A stretch of DNA of 64,000 nucleotides, from positions 28,105 through 92,104 of the forward strand of contig SFGF01000004.1 of NCBI GenBank assembly GCA_004556655.1, written 5' to 3'. The position numbers and the translations under genes are program-made. Below are positions 9,189 through 18,467 of this stretch, in pieces (position 1 is the stretch's first letter; the number at the start of each line of letters is the position of its first letter). The notes under the pieces were generated by a model. It had not been told where the DNA came from, ran no database searches, and was given only the letters and a program-made list of their open reading frames with translations. The DNA is from Lachnospiraceae bacterium. Lineage in GTDB: Bacteria; Bacillota; Clostridia; Lachnospirales; Lachnospiraceae.

Positions 9189-10883
9189 CTATTTCCACAC
9201 GCCCGTCTCTTCAAATCGTCTTGCAGACTCCTGGGCATCTTTTATAATCTGAGGATCATAACCGATGATCTCCAGCAGTTTGATGGCATTCCTCGTAGTA
9301 GCACGACCATCTTTCAGCTGATAGTTAAAGAATACATCGTGCTCCCTGATCTCTTCTTCAAAATGATAATTCTGGTAACAATTTTCCAGAATATAAGATA
9401 ATTCAATATCATGTGTGGCAGCCAGCGGAAGTACATGCGGCATTGCCAGAGATCTTAGGATCTGGGAAGATGCAGCAATACGTTCAATCGTATTGGTTCC
9501 TCTGAGCACTTCATCTACAATACACAAAATCGGTTTTCCTTTTGCGCATTCTTTCAAAATTCTCTGCAGAGACTTAATTTCCACCATGTAGTAACTTTCG
9601 CCGCCTTCCAGATCATCCCTCAGAGCCATGGATGTCATCATTCTGAAATAATCCGCGTAATAAGCATGCGCCGTACAAGTATAAACTGTCTGTGCCAGAA
9701 TCGCATTGAGTGCTATCGTTTTAAGGAACGTAGACTTGCCGGATGCGTTGGAACCGGTGATCAGCACACCTTTATCAATATTTATACTGTTAGCCACCGG
9801 ATTGGGAATCATGGGATGGTACATATCCTGAACCTGCAGCGTAACCTGAGTATTGTGATTCTCCCTCGAAATCAGCTGAGGCTGACACCAGAATGGAAGG
9901 AATTCACGAAATGATGCGATGGCTATCATTGCATCCAGTTCTCCCATGGCTTCAAACATATCTTCAATCTCTTCTTCATGGCCATCCACATGTTTCAGCA
10001 TAGAATAGAATTTGATAAAATCCACCATGAAAATGATTTTAAGATAGGAAATTACAAAGGCTTCCAGTCCGTCCTGAACAGAATTCACCGATGCTACCAG
10101 AAATGCACCTTTCCGAAAGCTTTTCATAGATTTATTTCCCACTCGAATCCTGTCAAGATAAGTCTGAATCTGCGGATTATCAATCTTCTCAAATCCGTCT
10201 GCCGCCTTGAGCATTCTCAGAATACAGATCAGACAGTTAAGGTATGGCTCCATTTTTTTCGAATTTCGCATATGAATGACGCCGTTTACGCACATCATGA
10301 CCATAAAAGCGGTCACTCCCACCAGTGGATTGATAAAAATCGCTCCTATGGAAAGCAGGGAAAGAACCGCCAGAAGAATATATTTACCGCTTCCTGCCCT
10401 CTCCACATCTTTCAGTGCATAAATATAATCGGAAAGAGAAAGGGCTGATATTTTCCTGACTTCTTTCACCTGACTCTGTACCTGGATCCGTTCTTCCTCA
10501 TGTGTACGAAAATATTCAATCAGCCGGTTTCTTTCTTCCAGCACATCAACATCAAATTCCGGAATTCTCAACATACGGTAAAGCGCATCTTCACCACAGG
10601 ACGACACCGTCGTGTTCATAACCATAAAAATCTGATCCATATTCAGGTCATTCCAGGTAATATCATCCACCATGAATCTGCCATTTTGATGTTTTTTTGC
10701 ATAGTGAGAAATACTGTCCAGTTCTTCTGTCGTATACTCCCTGTCTGCCACGGATCCCCACATTCGTCGAAGCTTTGCCAGGAACCATCTTCTCTGTTTT
10801 TTCTTGTCTCTAATCATAACTACAGCAGCGATAATAAAAATCGCTGCTATAGTCAACAGCATGATAATGCTTTCTTCTGTCAT
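9189..10883 (-). CDS. Membrane-anchored MutS-domain ATPase
   Basis: 564 residues. There is a hydrophobic N-terminal helix (about 5-25) and a second membrane pair near 170-205 (YILLAVLSLLSIGAIFI..GVTAFMVMMCVNGVI). The C-terminal half is a MutS domain V ATPase: Walker A GSNASGKSTFLKT, Walker B ILCIVDEVLRGTNT and the ATHD switch. It lacks the mismatch-recognition and connector domains of MutS and the KOW/Smr parts of MutS2, so a classical mismatch-repair role is unlikely; the target is unknown. It lies 39 bp after hemL and 12 bp before rnhA. ATG 10883 follows GGAG. Confidence 0.85.
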   Translation of the reverse strand: MTEESIIMLLTIAAIFIIAAVVMIRDKKKQRRWFLAKLRRMWGSVADREYTTEELDSISHYAKKHQNGRFMVDDITWNDLNMDQIFMVMNTTVSSCGEDALYRMLRIPEFDVDVLEERNRLIEYFRTHEEERIQVQSQVKEVRKISALSLSDYIYALKDVERAGSGKYILLAVLSLLSIGAIFINPLVGVTAFMVMMCVNGVIHMRNSKKMEPYLNCLICILRMLKAADGFEKIDNPQIQTYLDRIRVGNKSMKSFRKGAFLVASVNSVQDGLEAFVISYLKIIFMVDFIKFYSMLKHVDGHEEEIEDMFEAMGELDAMIAIASFREFLPFWCQPQLISRENHNTQVTLQVQDMYHPMIPNPVANSINIDKGVLITGSNASGKSTFLKTIALNAILAQTVYTCTAHAYYADYFRMMTSMALRDDLEGGESYYMVEIKSLQRILKECAKGKPILCIVDEVLRGTNTIERIAASSQILRSLAMPHVLPLAATHDIELSYILENCYQNYHFEEEIREHDVFFNYQLKDGRATTRNAIKLLEIIGYDPQIIKDAQESARRFEETGVWK

Positions 10884-10922
10884 ACACTCTCCTGTGCTAT
10901 CTTTTGATGATTTTCAAAATGA

Positions 10923-12203
10923 TTACTGTCTGAGATATTCCTCAAACACCCTCAGTGTTTCCGCCGTAGTCTCTTCCGTATGCGCATTGGAGACAAACAT
11001 AGCTTCAAACTGAGATGGTCCCAGATGAATTCCATACTCCAGCATAAACCGGAAATACTCTGCGAATGTGTTTGTATCCGCAGTTTTTGCCTCTTCATAA
11101 TTATGCACATCCTGATTCGTAAAATACAGACAGCCAAGGGAACCGATATGATTCATCTTCCATGGTTTTTCGTATTTCTTTACCAGCTCAGCCATTCCTT
11201 CAAATAGCTTCTCTGCATTATTTCTCATATTTATATAGATCTCAGGCTGTTCTTTCAAAATTTTGAGCTGTGTAATTCCGGCAGCCATAGCAACCGGATT
11301 GCCACTGAGGGTACCGGCCTGATAAACGCTTCCAACCGGAGCCACCATTTCCATGATCTCACGTTTTCCGCCATAGGCGCCTACCGGCATGCCTCCACCG
11401 ATAATCTTTCCATAGGTGACCAGATCGGCCTGAATACCAAAATACTCCTGAGCTCCACCGAAAGCCAAACGGAAGCCTGTGATTACTTCATCAAAAATAA
11501 GGACAGTACCATAATCCGTACACAGATTTCTCAGTCCCTGAAGGAATCCTTCCTCCGGCAGTACAACACCCATATTGGCAGCAACCGGCTCCACGATTAC
11601 AGCCGCGATCTGATCCGGGAACTGCTCAAATAACGCTTTTACGCTGCTTAAATCATTGTACACTGCAGTCAGAGTATCCTGCGTACAGCCTGCCGGAACT
11701 CCTGCACTGTCAGGAACCCCTGCTGTCATAACGCCGGATCCGGCTTTCACCAGAAGTGCATCCGAATGTCCATGATAGCATCCGGCAAATTTAACAATTT
11801 TATTTCTTCTGGTATACCCTCTCGCCACACGGATCGCACTCATTACCGCTTCTGTACCGGAATTTACCATACGGATCATCTCTACGGAAGGAATGTTTTT
11901 GCAGATGAACTCTGCCATCTCCACTTCGATCTCCGTCGCTGCTCCGAAACTTAATCCTCTCTCTGCTTTTCTAACAACCTCTTTCAGAACATCCTGATTA
12001 TTATGTCCAAGGATCATGGGACCCCAGGAACCAATATAATCGATGTATTTCTTACCGTCCGCATCGAAAACAAACGGTCCTGTAGCTCCTTCGATAAAAC
12101 GTGGTGTCATCCCAACAGAACCATAGGCTCTTACCGGGCTGTTCACCCCTCCCGGAATCACTTTCACTGCACGTTTGAATAATCCATCCGATCTGCTGCT
12201 CAT
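10923..12203 (-). CDS. hemL: Glutamate-1-semialdehyde 2,1-aminomutase
   Basis: PLP enzyme that converts glutamate-1-semialdehyde to 5-aminolevulinate, step 2 of the C5 pathway. 426 residues, family length, with GGVNSPVRAYGSVG near the N terminus, the PLP-lysine segment TYGKIIGGGMPVGAYGG and VYQAGTLSGNP. It is the last biosynthetic gene of the hem operon; its ATG overlaps the hemB stop (TAATG). It feeds the corrinoid branch, as no protoporphyrin gene is nearby. Confidence 0.97.
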   Translation of the reverse strand: MSSRSDGLFKRAVKVIPGGVNSPVRAYGSVGMTPRFIEGATGPFVFDADGKKYIDYIGSWGPMILGHNNQDVLKEVVRKAERGLSFGAATEIEVEMAEFICKNIPSVEMIRMVNSGTEAVMSAIRVARGYTRRNKIVKFAGCYHGHSDALLVKAGSGVMTAGVPDSAGVPAGCTQDTLTAVYNDLSSVKALFEQFPDQIAAVIVEPVAANMGVVLPEEGFLQGLRNLCTDYGTVLIFDEVITGFRLAFGGAQEYFGIQADLVTYGKIIGGGMPVGAYGGKREIMEMVAPVGSVYQAGTLSGNPVAMAAGITQLKILKEQPEIYINMRNNAEKLFEGMAELVKKYEKPWKMNHIGSLGCLYFTNQDVHNYEEAKTADTNTFAEYFRFMLEYGIHLGPSQFEAMFVSNAHTEETTAETLRVFEEYLRQ

Positions 12204-13185
12204 TATCCGATTCTCCCTTCATCCATACATTTTGCCAGTTCTTTTGCGTAATAAGTAAGATAAATCTGAGCACCGGCACGATATGCGCCTACTGCCATTT
12301 CACACATAATTCTTTCTTCGTCGATCCAGCCCTTCTGCGCAGCTGCTTTCACCATGGCATACTCTCCGCTCACACTGTATGCCGCAACAGGAACGTTAGT
12401 CACTTCTTTTACTTTCGTGATCATATCCTGATAAGCAAGTGCCGGTTTTACCATAACAATATCTGCCCCTTCTTCCACATCCAAAAGTGCCTCTTTTACA
12501 CCCTCACGGCTGTTATGGGGATCCATCTGGTAGCTTTTACGATCCCCGAAAGCCGGAGCAGAATCAGCTGCTTCCCGGAAGGGTCCGTAAAATGCAGATG
12601 CATATTTTACAGCATAAGACATGATCGGTGTCTCTTTGTATCCGTTTTTATCCAGTGCCTGTCGGATCGCCAATACCCGTCCGTCCATCATATCGGACGG
12701 TGCCACCATATCTGCTCCCGCCTGTACATGAGAAACCGCAGTCTTGGCAAGAAGCTCAAGGGTACTGTCATTTTCCACTTCATGACCGCACAGCATACCA
12801 CAGTGACCATGAGAGGTGTACTCACAAAGACAAACGTCTGTTATATAATATAAATCAGGAAACTGTTCTTTTCCCACTGCAAGTGCTCTCTGTACAATTC
12901 CGTCCTGCGCATAAGCCTGACTTGCAATCTCATCTTTTTTATCCGGAATACCGAACAGCATCACACTGCCCACCCCCGCTTTAGAAAGTCTTTCCAGCTC
13001 ATAAGGAAGACGATCCAGCGTATAACGGAACTGTCCCGGCATGGAAGGAATCTCATCTTCTCTTCCCATACCTTCCTGTACAAACAACGGGTAAATCAGG
13101 GACGATTTGTCCATTCTAGTCTCTCGTACCATTTTCCGCAGATACTCTCCGCCACGAAGTCTTCTCGGTCTTTTTATTATTTCCA
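12203..13185 (-). CDS. hemB: Porphobilinogen synthase (5-aminolevulinate dehydratase)
   Basis: Condenses two 5-aminolevulinates to porphobilinogen. About 327 residues with the zinc-type cysteine motif CLCEYTSHGHC, the two active lysines in YAVKYASAFYGPFR and VMVKPALAYQD, and the C-terminal AVSGEYAM-type segment. I choose ATG 13185 (MEIIKRPRRLRGG), 9 nt behind AAGGAG. ATG 13195, three codons upstream, directly abuts the ribosome-binding site and would overlap cobA-hemD by ATGA. It sits between cobA-hemD and hemL in the operon. Confidence 0.97.
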
Positions 13186-13191
13186 TAATAT

Positions 13192-14706
13192 TCATCTCCT
13201 TTGCTGATACAATTCTATAACCAATTCTACCAGACTGTCAATAGAAGCCTCTTTGGCCACATAGGTCTCCATACCGTACCGTGCTGCTTCTTCTCTGGTC
13301 TGTTTTCCGATACATGCTGCTTTCACTTTTGTGTAATCCAGATCCGGAACTGCCCGGACAAATCCCCGTACTGTGGAAGCACTGGTAAATACGGCATAAT
13401 TTATTTTGCCATCCTCAAATTCTTTTGCCTCATCGATCAATTCCTGACTCTCATAAGTGGTATCATATGTAGCCAGATCATCCACATGAAGATCCGGTCG
13501 TTTGCTCAGTTCTTCCATGATTTCTTTATTGCCGATTGCTGCTCTCGGAATCAATACAGATGCGCCGGTTTCACATACCTGTGCCATTTTTCTGCCAAGA
13601 GATGCCCCATCAAAAACTTCCGGCATAAGATCCGGGTATAATCCCCGTTCTTTCAAAGCTTTTTGTGTACCTTTTCCGATTGCTGCGATTTTCAGACTGC
13701 CAAGTGCCCGGATATCTTTTCCTTCTTCCAGCAGCAGTTCAAAGAAAATGCGAACACCGCTTGGACTGGTAAATGCAATCCACTGATAAAATTCCAGTTT
13801 TTCCAGACATTCTTTTATTTTCGTTCTGTCTTTGACCGGTGATACCGCTATCGCCGGAAGTTCCAGCACCTCTGCCCCCTGAACGCGAAGCTTCTGCGCC
13901 ATAGAGGATATAAGCTCCTTCGGTCTGGTAACCAGTACTTTACATCCTGCCAGCGGAAGTTTTTCATACCATCCGAAACGATCTGCCACTTCGCAGACGC
14001 CCCCGACTACAATGATTGCCGGTGTTTCAATTCCCTGACGGTCCACTTCCTGTTTCAGAGTTTTTACCGTAGCTACAATTCTTTTCTGTCCCGCTGTTGT
14101 TCCCTGTTGCAAAACAGCTGCCGGCGTTTCCGGATTCATCCCGGCAGATATCAGATGACTGCAGATATCTTCCAGTGCCGTCACTCCCATCAGAAATACC
14201 AGAGTCCCTCCTGTACGTACAAGTGCCTCAAAATCAATATTGTATGCCTGTCCGGCTTTTTTATGTCCTGTGATGATATGGACAGAGGAACAATAATCTC
14301 TGTGAGTCACCGGGATTCCGTTGTACGCAGGAACGGCAATACTGGAAGTTACACCTGGAACAACCTCATAGGGAATCTCATGTTCCGTCAGAAGTTCCAG
14401 TTCTTCTCCGCCTCTGCCAAAAAGGAAGGGGTCTCCGCCTTTTAACCTAACCACCCGGTATCCTTTCTGTGCTTCTTCCAGAAGTACCTGATTGATCATT
14501 TCCTGTTTCATGATATGATGTCCTGCCCGTTTCCCCACATTGATAAGGCGGGCATTTTTCGGAACCATTGCCAGAACACCGTCACCAACCAGACTGTCAT
14601 AGACTACAACTTCTGCCTGTTCCAGCACCTGTTTCCCTTTTATCGTAAACAGTCCCACATCTCCGGGGCCTGCGCCTACCAGCCATACTTTACCCTGTTT
14701 TTTCAT
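13192..14706 (-). CDS. cobA-hemD: Fused uroporphyrinogen-III C-methyltransferase / uroporphyrinogen-III synthase
   Basis: Bifunctional 504-residue protein. Residues 1-~245 are a SAM-dependent methyltransferase (VGAGPGDVGLFTIKG, VVRLKGGDPFLFGRGGEE, LVFLMGV) that turns uroporphyrinogen III into precorrin-2. Residues ~255-504 are uroporphyrinogen-III synthase (VLVTRPKEL, FTSPSGVRIFFE, FTSASTVRGF). Making and at once methylating uroporphyrinogen III in one chain commits flux to the siroheme/corrinoid branch. Such fusions are common in Clostridia. Four-base ATGA overlap with hemC upstream. Confidence 0.96.
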   Translation of the reverse strand: MKKQGKVWLVGAGPGDVGLFTIKGKQVLEQAEVVVYDSLVGDGVLAMVPKNARLINVGKRAGHHIMKQEMINQVLLEEAQKGYRVVRLKGGDPFLFGRGGEELELLTEHEIPYEVVPGVTSSIAVPAYNGIPVTHRDYCSSVHIITGHKKAGQAYNIDFEALVRTGGTLVFLMGVTALEDICSHLISAGMNPETPAAVLQQGTTAGQKRIVATVKTLKQEVDRQGIETPAIIVVGGVCEVADRFGWYEKLPLAGCKVLVTRPKELISSMAQKLRVQGAEVLELPAIAVSPVKDRTKIKECLEKLEFYQWIAFTSPSGVRIFFELLLEEGKDIRALGSLKIAAIGKGTQKALKERGLYPDLMPEVFDGASLGRKMAQVCETGASVLIPRAAIGNKEIMEELSKRPDLHVDDLATYDTTYESQELIDEAKEFEDGKINYAVFTSASTVRGFVRAVPDLDYTKVKAACIGKQTREEAARYGMETYVAKEASIDSLVELVIELYQQRR

Positions 14707-15587
14707 CCTTCTACATCCTCTTTCAGTTTTTTCGCAAGCCTTACACCCAGTTCTTCCGCTTCATCCACAGTTCCGTTCATGCTGTCCTTTTTATACTTAC
14801 CTGTACTCTCCTGATAGTATAATCCCATAAGGTGAATGCTATCTCCGTGGATTATTGCGTGCGCAGCCACCGGTGAAGAACATCCCCCATCCAGATAACG
14901 GACAAAGGCTCTTTCCGCCAGAGCTGCCTTTGTACCATCCCTGTCTGCAAAATGCTCCAGATAAGAATAATCTTCTCCCTGTCTTCCCTGCACAGCAAGG
15001 ATTCCCTGACCTGCTGCCGGTATCATTTCCTCCGGTTCAAAATAACGGGAAATTCTTTCCTCCAGACCCAGCCGTTTCAGACCTGCTGCTGCCAGAATCA
15101 GTGCACTGTACTCTCCACTGTCCAGTTTATTCAGTCTGGTCTGTACATTTCCACGGACACTTTTAAATTCAGCCTGCGGATACAATTCTTTTAACTGCAG
15201 AATTCTTCTAAGGCTGGAACAGCCAATGGGCTTTGTAAAATCAATCTCCCGACTTCCCCGGGGAAGTACCAGTACATCTCTCGGATCTTCCCTCTTCGAA
15301 AATGCCACCAAAGGTAATTCTTCCGGCACCTCCATCGGTACATCCTTCAGACTGTGTACCGACAGATCACTTTTCTTTTCCAGCAGCGCTTTATCAAGTT
15401 CTTTCACAAAAAGTCCTTTGCCACCTATTTTATCCAATGTACGGTCCAGAATTTTATCTCCCGTTGTTTTCATTGTAAGAAGGGAAATTTCCCGATCCGG
15501 ACACTCCTTTTTCAGGTATTCCATCACCATTTCACTCTGTATCACCGCAAGACGGCTTTCCCTGCTACCAATGCGTATGGTTTTCAT
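14703..15587 (-). CDS. hemC: Hydroxymethylbilane synthase (porphobilinogen deaminase)
   Basis: Polymerises four porphobilinogens into hydroxymethylbilane. 294 residues with IGSRESRLAVIQS, SLKDVPMEVP, GCSSLRRILQL, RGNVQTRLNKLDSGEY and the dipyrromethane-cofactor cysteine in DGGCSSPVAAH. Four-base overlaps on both sides (ATGA) indicate coupled translation within the hem operon. Confidence 0.97.
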   Translation of the reverse strand: MKTIRIGSRESRLAVIQSEMVMEYLKKECPDREISLLTMKTTGDKILDRTLDKIGGKGLFVKELDKALLEKKSDLSVHSLKDVPMEVPEELPLVAFSKREDPRDVLVLPRGSREIDFTKPIGCSSLRRILQLKELYPQAEFKSVRGNVQTRLNKLDSGEYSALILAAAGLKRLGLEERISRYFEPEEMIPAAGQGILAVQGRQGEDYSYLEHFADRDGTKAALAERAFVRYLDGGCSSPVAAHAIIHGDSIHLMGLYYQESTGKYKKDSMNGTVDEAEELGVRLAKKLKEDVEG

Positions 15588-16063
15588 CTGTCTTTACTCC
15601 CTTCAAATCCTTCTAATACTTCCGAGATTTTTTCACGCAGTATAGCTGCCCCGTGATGATCTTTTCCTGATGCATTGATTCCTACTACATAAGAATCTTT
15701 TCTTACAATTCCCGGGAAATGAAAATCACATTTTTCTTTATTGCTGGCCACATTGACCAGTGCACCCAGGCATTTTGCCACACTGTATATCTCTTCATTC
15801 AGTTTATGATCGTCTGTGGCTGCCAGAACCATCCACGCATCATATATATCTTCTCTTTTATATTCCCTGCGTATCACTGTGATTTTTTCTTCCTGCTCCA
15901 GTTTTTCCAGTTCCGGAAGAATCTCAGGCGCTACAACTGTAATATGATTACAGAAATCACATAAGGTTTTTACTCTGCGGGCAGCGATATTTCCGCCTCC
16001 AACCACCGTGATTTTTTTCTCGCTGATGTCTACAAACATCGGGAAATATCCATTATTCTTCAT
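15584..16063 (-). CDS. Precorrin-2 dehydrogenase (SirC/Met8-type)
   Basis: NAD-dependent oxidation of precorrin-2 to sirohydrochlorin, the substrate for cobalt insertion by the CbiK domain in this window. About 159 residues from ATG 16063: YFPMFVDISEKKITVVGGG is the Rossmann start, followed by AATDDHKLNEEI and ASNKEKCDFHFPGIV. The longer frame to 16129 lies inside hemA and lacks family similarity. It overlaps hemA by 11 bp and hemC by 4 bp. It is too short to carry the C-terminal CysG methyltransferase; a chelatase side activity like Met8 cannot be excluded. Confidence 0.9.
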   Translation of the reverse strand: MKNNGYFPMFVDISEKKITVVGGGNIAARRVKTLCDFCNHITVVAPEILPELEKLEQEEKITVIRREYKREDIYDAWMVLAATDDHKLNEEIYSVAKCLGALVNVASNKEKCDFHFPGIVRKDSYVVGINASGKDHHGAAILREKISEVLEGFEGSKDR

Positions 16064-17282
16064 ACAGCTTTTCCAGTCCTTCCACACACTCCGCAAACGT
16101 ATCTTTTTCCAAGGTATCACGTAGTCCAAAAATCATTTTCGTTACCACTTTTCCTGCCGCTGTATCGATTGCCTTTTCCAATTCCTCTTTTTCTTCTTCC
16201 TGCAATGGAAGTTTGTGGAGAATTTTATGGAGACGGAGATTCAGGTCAGTCACAGCCTCTTCTTTGATTTCCTGAATTCTCGGAATCATATCACGACCAT
16301 CCAGCCAGACATAAAAATCATCCATTTCTTCCTGAAGAATCACTTCCGCATGTTCCATGGATATTTTCATAGATTCGCTGGGACCTGTCAGTTTGAAATC
16401 GTCAATGGTATACAATTTCGTCATGGAAAGTCCTGAGATTTCCGGATCAATATCTCTCGGAACTGCCAGATCAATAAAAATCACGTTTTTCTTAAGCCCT
16501 GCTTCTTCTACCTGTTCTTTTGTCAGCGTAAAATTCGGACTGGCGGTGGCACTGACTACAAGATCACATCCCGGAAGGAAATCCAGCCGCTCTCCATAAT
16601 TGATCCTGGAACATCCCATAGGAATGCTCACCATTCCACTGCGGTACTGACGTACGGTAACTGTCACCTCTGCTCCTGTCCGCTTCAATGACTGGGCGGC
16701 AAGCTTCCCCATCTCACCGTTTCCGATCACCATACAGTTTGCGTTTCCAAAATCAAAGTTTTTATTCTTCAGCATTTCGATAGCCTGATCCATAGCCGTC
16801 TGATTGGCCCTTGAAAATGTCACATCTGTCTTCACCCTTTTACCGGCTGTAACCGCTTTTCGAAACAGCACTTCCAGTACATTGTCTGTCACATAACTTT
16901 CTCTTGCCAGAGCCAGCGCATCTTTGACCTGTGTAATGATCTGATCTTCCGCCAATATCATGGACTTCAACCCACAAGTCAGATGAAACAGATGATCAAC
17001 TGCTTCTTTTCCCTCTCTTTTTACAAAATAAGACTCATACTGGGTGGGATCAACCTCTTTCAATCTGCAAAGTTCTTCCAGCAGAGAGCCTTCCCATTTT
17101 TCATCCGTACTTGCCCATATTTCCATTCGGTTACAGGTGGATATAATCACACATCCAAGAACACCCGGAATCTTTTTCCACCGTTCCATAGCCGCAGCTG
17201 CATTCTTTTTTGTAAAAGAAAACAGGGCACGAATATCCACATTTGCTTTTGTGTGGTCTATGCCTATCATTTGTATACTCAT
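16053..17282 (-). CDS. hemA: Glutamyl-tRNA reductase
   Basis: First step of the C5 pathway: NADPH reduction of glutamyl-tRNA to glutamate-1-semialdehyde. 409 residues with MIGIDHTKANVDIRALFSF, the catalytic cysteine in STCNRMEIWAS, an NADPH-binding segment (CMVIGNGEMGKLAAQSL) and a C-terminal dimerisation domain. I take ATG 17282 (MSIQMIGIDHTK), behind GGAGGA with a 10-nt gap; the frame up to 17333 lies in the promoter/leader. It heads the hem operon. Confidence 0.96.
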   Translation of the reverse strand: MSIQMIGIDHTKANVDIRALFSFTKKNAAAAMERWKKIPGVLGCVIISTCNRMEIWASTDEKWEGSLLEELCRLKEVDPTQYESYFVKREGKEAVDHLFHLTCGLKSMILAEDQIITQVKDALALARESYVTDNVLEVLFRKAVTAGKRVKTDVTFSRANQTAMDQAIEMLKNKNFDFGNANCMVIGNGEMGKLAAQSLKRTGAEVTVTVRQYRSGMVSIPMGCSRINYGERLDFLPGCDLVVSATASPNFTLTKEQVEEAGLKKNVIFIDLAVPRDIDPEISGLSMTKLYTIDDFKLTGPSESMKISMEHAEVILQEEMDDFYVWLDGRDMIPRIQEIKEEAVTDLNLRLHKILHKLPLQEEEKEELEKAIDTAAGKVVTKMIFGLRDTLEKDTFAECVEGLEKLYEE

Positions 17283-17344
17283 TGTTACTTGTTCCTCCGG
17301 TTCTAATCTCATCATAAAAGATGCATCTTTCACACTTATGCATC

Positions 17345-17373
17345 ATCATAGCACAAGTTATTTTAAAATGAAA
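17345..17373 (-). promoter_or_regulatory. Candidate hem operon promoter (extended -10)
   Basis: Reading leftward: TTTCAT (17368-17373), 17 bp, TATGAT (17345-17350) preceded by TG, an extended -10. A 14-bp palindrome AAAGATGCATCTTT (17317-17330) lies downstream of it and may be an operator. Confidence 0.55.
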
Positions 17374-17394
17374 GTTACTATTGGTATTATTTAA

Positions 17395-17937
17395 TCATCT
17401 TATGACAGCCATATAATAGCCGGCAATCGTTTCCGGTGTCTCTTTCATCTTCCCTTTCAGCCACCATTTTACTGCCTCTGCAAAACTCCCGGCCAGATGG
17501 TTCAGTACAAACTCCGACGGAGCACCTTTTCGAATCTCCTCCGGATATTTTTTAAACATTTCCGTCAGATATTCTTTAAAATAACGCATGAATAATTCTC
17601 CGCTTTCGCACGAAAGAATACCTGCCAGATTACTTTTATTGTCTTTTAAATGATAAAGAATGTGCGTGATTTTTGCTTCCAGATCATTCGGTGTTCCCGA
17701 AAAATCATGGGTTTTTTCTGAACTCAGTGCCTCAGAAAAAACATGACTGAAAATATCCGTGCACATCGCTTTTAAAAGTTCATCTTTCGTCTCAAAATGA
17801 GCATAAAAAGTACTGCGTCCAATATTGGCTTCATCAATGATCTCCTGTACCGTGATATTATTAAATCTTTTGGTTTCCAGCAGGCTGCTGAAAGCTTTAA
17901 AAATAGCTTCTCTTGTCTTTTGCTGTCTTCTGTCCAT
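17395..17937 (-). CDS. TetR-family transcriptional regulator
   Basis: 180 residues. The N-terminal helix-turn-helix is typical (TREAIFKAFSSLLETKRF, ITVQEIIDEANIGRSTFYAHF, TKDELLKAM); the C-terminal ligand domain is unlike any I can name (TetR_C-like). It lies between the hem operon and the divergent cobalt importer. Its own promoter (17992-18020) is followed by the palindrome GAACA-N3-TGTTC (17967-17979), a likely autorepression site. Whether it also controls hemA or cbiM is open. Confidence 0.88.
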   Translation of the reverse strand: MDRRQQKTREAIFKAFSSLLETKRFNNITVQEIIDEANIGRSTFYAHFETKDELLKAMCTDIFSHVFSEALSSEKTHDFSGTPNDLEAKITHILYHLKDNKSNLAGILSCESGELFMRYFKEYLTEMFKKYPEEIRKGAPSEFVLNHLAGSFAEAVKWWLKGKMKETPETIAGYYMAVIR

Positions 17938-17966
17938 ATTTTACTCCCTTACGATTCCGAAAAAGC

Positions 17967-17979
17967 GAACAAAATGTTC
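17967..17979. promoter_or_regulatory. Candidate TetR operator
   Basis: GAACA-AAA-TGTTC, perfect 5-bp arms, between the -10 and the start codon of the TetR gene. Position fits autorepression; the protein-site link is inferred. Confidence 0.45.
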
Positions 17980-17991
17980 AATAGCAAATGC

Positions 17992-18020
17992 ATTGTATTT
18001 CATTTTTATATGAAAGTCAA
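17992..18020 (-). promoter_or_regulatory. TetR gene promoter
   Basis: Reading leftward: TTGACT (18015-18020), 17 bp, TACAAT (17992-17997). Confidence 0.75.
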
Positions 18021-18068
18021 GCACATGGCAGATCTGGATTTTTACATTCTATATTTTTCAATATATAA

Positions 18069-18097
18069 TTGACTTTTATTTTTCTCAATAGTAAACT
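18069..18097 (+). promoter_or_regulatory. cbiMNQO promoter
   Basis: TTGACT (18069-18074), 17 bp, TAAACT (18092-18097), placed just upstream of the cobalamin riboswitch. It is divergent from the TetR promoter, with the two -35 boxes about 48 bp apart. Confidence 0.65.
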
Positions 18098-18107
18098 ATC
18101 TATAATT

Positions 18108-18290
18108 GAATGTGGTGAGGTTCCTGTGTTTTCTCCACAGGCTAAGAGAGAAGAGGGGTTATATTCCCCCGCGGTCACGCCGCTGTAACGGACGAGCAAA
18201 CTTCAAAATGTCACTGGGCAACCGGGAAGGCGAAGTTATTGTGTAGACTCCTGAGCCAGAAGACCTGCCCACCGCACGAGAGTTACACTT
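18108..18290 (+). ncRNA. Cobalamin riboswitch, long form, upstream of cbiM
   Basis: The region holds the hallmarks of the long adenosylcobalamin riboswitch: GGTGAGGTTCC at the 5' side, the GCGGTCACGCCGCTGTAACGG core, GTCACTGGGCAACCGGGAAGGCG, and the B12 box AGCCAGAAGACCTGCC (18254-18269). Cobalamin binding should lower expression of the cobalt importer, with the hairpin at 18400-18433 as probable terminator. Boundaries are approximate. Confidence 0.93.
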
Positions 18291-18399
18291 ACGTTACGAA
18301 CGATGACTGAGTGTAGGAATGTCTGTTGGAGATATCAGATCAGTTACCAGGGCTGTCATAACAATTGATTTGTATCTGCCATTTTACAGACCCTTCCAT

Positions 18400-18433
18400 A
18401 CACCGGACGTTTTATACGATTCGGTGTTTTTTA
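18400..18433 (+). terminator. Riboswitch expression-platform terminator
   Basis: ACACCG (18400-18405) pairs with CGGTGT (18422-18427) followed by TTTTT. It lies between the aptamer and the cbiM ribosome-binding site, as expected for transcriptional control. Confidence 0.75.
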
Positions 18434-18467
18434 ATTACACTATGGAAGAGCATGAAAGGAGAAAAAA

